Assembly: GCA_032718475.1 (NCBI GenBank)
Contig: JAUCBJ010000678.1
Coordinates: 62,001-126,000, forward strand
DNA from: Nemertoderma westbladi
Taxonomy: Eukaryota; Xenacoelomorpha; Nemertodermatida; Nemertodermatidae
Direction of reading: 5' to 3'
Length of the DNA: 64,000 nucleotides
This document shows, one piece after another, positions 59,369 to 64,000 of this stretch. Position 1 is the stretch's first letter. Every line of letters begins with the position of its first letter. The notes under the pieces are model-generated. The model had not been told where the DNA came from. It searched no databases and saw only the letters and a list, made by a program, of their open reading frames with translations. Made by a program: the position numbers and the translations under genes.

Positions 59369-60615
59369 ATGCCAGTGGGGTATTATGCTACAGGCAAACC
59401 AATGGGTGTTGACATTCACAGCAGCATAAGAATCAACGGCTACAATATTATGCGGGGTCGACACATGACCTTTCTTGGGGTAAAAATCTTTGGCTCAGAA
59501 AATGATATTGTTTGCGATATTCGTCAAGAACTGTTACTCCTCTCAAGTTTATTCTATAGGAAGGGTTGGACAACAAGGTGGTATAGCATAACCATAGCTA
59601 CACTGTGGAGGTCTGTGGCTGAGCCTCGGCTACTGTTCTTTACCCGCCTTGCTGCCTTGTAATGGGCTCGATTTCTAGTTCTGAACGGGAGTCCATTGAT
59701 GCCTTGCATCGGCGTGTCCTCAGAAACTTATTGCATGTCGGCAGCTATGTTAGTAACTCCGCAATCTATGACCTTATGGGGGTGCGACCATTGTCACTGG
59801 AATCCGTTCGGGCCTATGTGGGATTACTCTTTAGAATAAAGAACTGTCCTAAGAACACAAGACTTTAATCGGCCTTGAGAGTAGCTTTGTGTTTAATTGA
59901 CAATGTATTATGGTATGACAATTGTATAGTGGCATTGGTAGTACACTCCGGGTCTGCGGTACCATGTTACCCACAACTTAATCTTTATTGAACTTTAGTT
60001 ATCATTTTAAATCTCTCATGTCTCGACTGGAAATGGGGACACCACTCATAGAGGATATCTTAAATATTGAATTTATCAGAACGATTTATGACCTTGTTGG
60101 TATCACTTTCTCTGGAAAACATGACAGGATTTTACGATATTTTAATCGAGTCTAATTTTATTTCAATTTAATTTTTAATAGCCCTTCTGTACGGTGGCTG
60201 AATTGTGCCACTTAATACTTTTTTTTTATTTTTTTTTTGAAGCGACTTTTTGGTCGACCAAAAAGTCGCTTCAAAAAAAAAATAAAAAAAAAGTATTAAG
60301 TGGCACAATTCAGCCACCGTACTTCTGGAATATTGTCATGGATTATTTTTTTTTTATAAGACACCCTATTTCTACTTGTTAAATTGCACTATTGCTTCAC
60401 TACAAATGGTTACACAACTTTCAAATATGTAATATTTAACAACTGTTTATTGCGCTTATTCCATTTTTATGGGTTGCTGTTGGTACTGTAACATTTAATT
60501 TAAGTGTGTATTTTGAATCGTAACCCTATAATGACTGTCAGTTTTTATTGTGCTGTGCACTTTTTACTACATTAATATCAATTTTATTTGATTAAAGACA
60601 ATGAAATGAAATGAT
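59369..60615 (+). pseudogene. 3' remnant of a non-LTR retrotransposon (LINE)
   Basis: Frames encode HMTFLGVKIF and, shifted, IDALHRRVLRNLLHVGSYVS then AIYDLMGVRPLSLESVRAYV, the form of the C-terminal region following reverse transcriptase in CR1/I/Jockey-like LINEs. Frameshifts separate the pieces. The 3' end is a (GAAAT)n-like tail, TTAAAGACAATGAAATGAAA at about 60592. A palindromic insertion at 60190-60321 splits the 3' UTR. Confidence 0.6.
60190..60321. mobile_element. Perfect 132-bp palindrome with 6-bp target duplication
   Basis: The two 66-bp halves are exact reverse complements about a GTCGAC centre (60253-60258). Ends are TACGGTGGCTGAATTGTGCC and its inverse. CTTCTG stands on both sides (60184-60189, 60322-60327). 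This is the shape of a MITE consisting only of its inverted repeats, inserted into the LINE relic. Confidence 0.85.
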
Positions 60616-61100
60616 GTATGCCTGTAGTTACCGTACTATAAACATACATACTAGGCTATACTAAAAACTACGGAAGGCCATAACGGCCATGTCGCGTGCA
60701 AACTTCCATGTCGCGCGCGCAAACTTTATGCCATTTCCGTGTAGAAACATTTGCGCGTGCGACATGGAAGTATGCGCGCGCGACATGGTAGTTCGCGCAC
60801 GCGACATGGAAGTTTGCGCGCGGACATGGAAGTTTGCGCGCGGACATGGAAGTTTGCGCGCGCGACATGGCAGTTCGCGCGCGCGACATGGAAGTTTGCG
60901 CGCGCGACATGGGAAAGCCCATAACGGCCATGTCGCGCGCAAACTTAATGTAATTTTTTGAATTTTGTCTGGGCGGGAAATTTGAATTTATGTGACCTAC
61001 TGTTTGACTGTTCAGCTGTAAGTAATGCAGGAGGAATACAGTTTAGCAGATTGAGTATGTGACAGTCTAGCAGTAGGTTAGCAGTGCTGCAGTGTAAGGT

Positions 61101-61790
61101 GGTACGTACTAAAAGGTAGAACGATCTATAACGGGCTATAACGATCTATAACGATCTATAACGGGCTATAACTTCCTATAAACAAGCAAACAAGCTATAA
61201 CCACCTATGACCTATAACGCGCTATAATATGAAAATTTACATTAAAAAAACGCCCCTTGGGTGTGTTTAACTTTTGGTTTAACACGGTGGTCTGAAAAAT
61301 ACCGCAGGTTAAAAATTAGGGCAGGCCTATCTGCCCAAGCCTAATTGATACTGGTGGTAAGTTTTTTTTATTGGCCTATATCTGTATATTGCTCACTATA
61401 TTCCTGTATTCTATATCGACCAGAAGCTGACAGCGGATAGCAGGATGGAGGATAGACAGAGAGATGGGAGACCTCTCCACTACTGCTGCACTGTCTGATA
61501 GTCAGATAATGCAGTAGTGGCATGCTGACTAATACAGTAATGACTGACTTCGTGATACCACAAAGATGAAAAGCATTATGGCGACTAAAAAACCAAATTG
61601 CCTAATTAAATTACTGACTAGGAAAATAAATCCATTGTAAAATAGGTTTTTTTATTGTAAATTTTCAGATTATAGCTCGTTATAGGTGGTTATAGCTTGT
61701 TATAGGAAGTTATAGCCCGTTATAGATCGTTATAGCCCGTTATAGATCGTTATAGCACGTTATAGATCGTTCTACCTTTTAGTACGTTCC
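61101..61790. mobile_element. 690-bp Mutator-like non-autonomous element with exact 9-bp target duplication
   Basis: The ends GGTACGTACTAAAAGGTAGA (61101) and TCTACCTTTTAGTACGTTCC (61771-61790) are inverted repeats extending about 150 bp inward through ATCTATAACGGGCTATAACG-type repeats. GTGTAAGGT precedes (61092-61100) and follows (61791-61799) the element. Its ends resemble those of the foldback at 48160-55015. No ORF. Confidence 0.8.
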
Positions 61791-61903
61791 GTGTAAGGTA
61801 GGTAATTGTTGTAGTTCTACAGTCAGTGTGAGAGTAGCAGAGAGCCTATACGGCTATAGCAGGCCTATTCCTGTTCAGGGGTTCACATTACAGTCAAACA
61901 GTA

Positions 61904-63126
61904 GGGTCAGTGAGGGAGACTTGACTTTAGGGGAGACTTGATTTTTTTTAATAACTCAAAAACTATTGTAAATTATTTAACAATACCACACAAAAATGTG
62001 TAAAATACATGTTGGCTACACCCGCGCAACAATGTTTTATTACCTTTTGGTTATTTTTTGTTTTATTGTCAATAAACGTTTTCTGGGTTCAAAAGTAAAT
62101 TTTTGCCCTTGTCAACGAATGAAATATCGCATCCTTATTTTACTGTATGTTAATTGTAATTCACATCATGTGTTGACTAATTATTGCACTATCCTGCCAT
62201 ATATTGTTTTCCAGTTTTGGTTCAGCCGTTTTGAAATTATATCAATTAATATAAAAAAAGCCCATGTGGGGAGACATGACGCCCGAGTGTGAGGGAGACT
62301 TGAAGCCTTCAATGCTGACGTCTACCTAGAGATACACCCGCATAGAGAACCATTACACCAGAGCTCTCCAACTAGTTGATCGGCACTTACACAGACCAAG
62401 CTATCAATGGAATGTGAATACAATGGAGTGGCCAGAGAGAGAGAGAGAGAGAGAGGCCTTGATAAACCCAGCCAAGCCAACCAACTTTTCCTTCCCTCTT
62501 TGCAATGTAGTTAGTAGCCCGCCAACTGGGTGATTGACAGGTTAAACAAGATGCCACTTCGTCAGAAAGCGGCACACATCAATAGAATTACAGGAAAACA
62601 ATTAATATATGCCTGGATTGAAAATTATACAAGATATTCATTAATAAAAAGTACCTTCCCGCGTTAAATTTTAATGCGATTTTAATGAACTATTATTTAT
62701 TCAGTTCTTGTTGGGAGAACCATGTGAACGACCACCTAAATTTGTATAAAATTTTGGATAATAATTTAACAATTTAACAATCGCATTTTTTGAATTTTTT
62801 TTGCTCTACTAGAAAATAGACATGTTGAACATGTAATTATTACACTTCTTCTGCATTTTTGAACGAATTTACAAGTATGCGGGGTGGGGTTCAAGTCTCC
62901 CACCCTAGGTGTCAAGTCTCCCCCCATTGAGGGAGACTTGACGCTTTTTCGAAAATACGAATAAGGTTTAATTAAAAAAAGTTTAAGAGTTGAAATTCTC
63001 AAACTCTCACATAATGATAGCAATCATAAATGTAATGTGAAAAAGTTAAAACGGCATTGAAAAATTTATTTATCTGTTCTTTAGAGCAATTATAACTTTT
63101 GGGGTTCAAGTCTCCCTCACTCACCC
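61904..63126. mobile_element. TA-flanked inverted-repeat element with GAGGGAGACTTGA motifs
   Basis: The left GGGTCAGTGAGGGAGACTTG (61904) matches the inverted right end (63106-63126) at 20 of 21 positions. TA flanks both sides, as in Tc1/mariner-type elements. Internal copies of GGGAGACTTGA occur at 61933, 62285 and, inverted, at 62889-62941. No transposase frame is visible. Confidence 0.55.
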
Positions 63127-63356
63127 TAGGACATGTAAATTCAAATTTCCCGCCCAGAAAAAATTCATAATGGAAATGACATGAGGTTTGCGCGCGACAT
63201 GGCCGTTATGTCCTTGCCCATGTCGCGCGCGCAAACTTCCATGTGGGGCGCGCAAACTTTCATGTCGCGCGCGCAAATGTTTCTACACCGAAATGGCATA
63301 AAGTTTGCGTGCTGACATGGAAGTTTGCGCGCGACATGGCCGATATGGGCTTCCGT

Positions 63357-64000
63357 AAAAAAACAGACGAAACCTAACTATTGTACAGTGACTACAACTG
63401 TAAATAAGATTATGACAGTATGACGTGAGTGTATATATGATTTGACATGAGTTACTGGGTGCTGGGCCTGGGGGTGTCGATTCTCTCACACATAAATACG
63501 ATTATGTGTGTGTGATTATCGACTTTACCGAGATAATCATCTGGAATCTTCATTTAACCCGAATCAAATTTACTTCCAAAGTTGCTCAATACAATGGCGA
63601 ATCCAATCCAGTTGCCCCCCCCCCCCCCCCCCCCCCCTCCCCCTAAGCGGAAACAATGTGCGAGTGAAATGAGAGGTTTATGAGAGTGGGATAATTAATG
63701 ATTGTATGCAAACTGTTTTTATTTGGAAGAGCATATAAATATTATACAATATATATGTCATACAAACATGTAATTAATGTAGGCCTATATGTAATTATCG
63801 TTTAATGAATAAATTAGATAGTGGGTTGTCTTAACGATATTTTTATTTTTCTAAAATTGTAATGAATTTCAAATTTATTCACTTTCATAAACTTTTTGAG
63901 TCAGAGTTACTATTTTCGCTCTGCCAAACACTTACACTTTCTGAGAGAGGTTCGAAGACCAATTTTGCTGTAATATTCTTACTTTCAATTCTTACTTAAG
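63357..64000. other. Right end of the window
   Basis: AT-rich, with a 23-base C-run at 63615. No gene or P450 exon is recognised. Confidence 0.4.

Larger units (their letters stand above)
60670..63356. mobile_element. Nested inverted-repeat element with CG-rich tandem motif in its ends
   Basis: The left arm 60670-60996 begins ACGGAAGGCCATAACGGCCA and repeats ATGTCGCGCGCGCAAACTTC, ending in CTGGGCGGGAAATTTGAATT. The right arm 63128-63356 is its inverted counterpart, ending CGATATGGGCTTCCGT. CpG density here is far above the surroundings. Two other elements (61101-61790 and 61904-63126) sit inside. Short open frames in the arms are by-products. Confidence 0.65.

Noticed and set aside
60661-60961. 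Frames rich in SRAR or ARDMEV in the CG-rich arms
   Set aside because: They arise from the repeated CGCGCG motif in three frames and both strands.

Overview
The window looks like metazoan nuclear DNA from a repeat-rich genome. It has spliced genes with GT-AG introns, tRNA-derived SINEs, a non-LTR retrotransposon relic and DNA transposons with inverted termini. The gene content (an ankyrin/DHHC palmitoyltransferase, a clan-2 cytochrome P450, a PRDM10-like PR/SET zinc-finger protein) and the frequent TAGGCCTA-type words suggest a marine invertebrate or basal deuterostome. The species cannot be fixed from the sequence.

Three host genes can be supported. (1) The 3' part of a HIP14-type (ZDHHC13/17-like) palmitoyltransferase lies on the + strand at 27-8696 in five exons. 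All exon junctions keep frame, and the DHHC exon at 3701-3850 completes the cysteine-rich domain. (2) A clan-2 (CYP2-like) P450 lies on the + strand from 19691 to at least 46331. Its five exons run from the proline-rich hinge to the I helix. The K helix and haem-binding exons are not found in the window. Its third intron is about 24 kb and is almost entirely repeats. (3) An intronless PRDM10-like gene occupies 59023-55997 on the - strand.

About half of the window is tandem repeat: a 20-bp array in ZDHHC intron 2 (1077-2486), a 25-bp array (9122-10904), a 17-bp array just upstream of the P450 (14176-19565), a 69-bp array in P450 intron 3 (21256-34593), a 21-bp array in two opposite orientations (34714-44090), and a 22-bp self-palindromic array in both arms of a foldback element (49526-49935 and 51797-53448). 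Long open frames inside these arrays are arithmetical by-products of the unit lengths, not genes.

The most striking feature is that two arrays in two unrelated genes appear to have been seeded by a 5' splice site. Each 69-bp P450 unit is the last 59 nt of exon 3 plus the first 10 nt of the intron, so about 190 extra copies of a GTAAGT donor lie downstream of the real one. The 20-bp ZDHHC units match the sequence that spans that exon's own donor.

The remaining space holds inverted-repeat mobile elements: a composite element inside ZDHHC intron 4 with two tandem copies of a zinc-ribbon ORF; two elements sharing termini and 9-bp target duplications of Mutator-like type (48160-55015 and 61101-61790); a perfect 132-bp palindrome with a 6-bp target duplication inside a LINE relic (60190-60321); and several smaller MITE-like elements. 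Long arrays and perfect palindromes are places where assemblies go wrong, so copy numbers should be treated as provisional.
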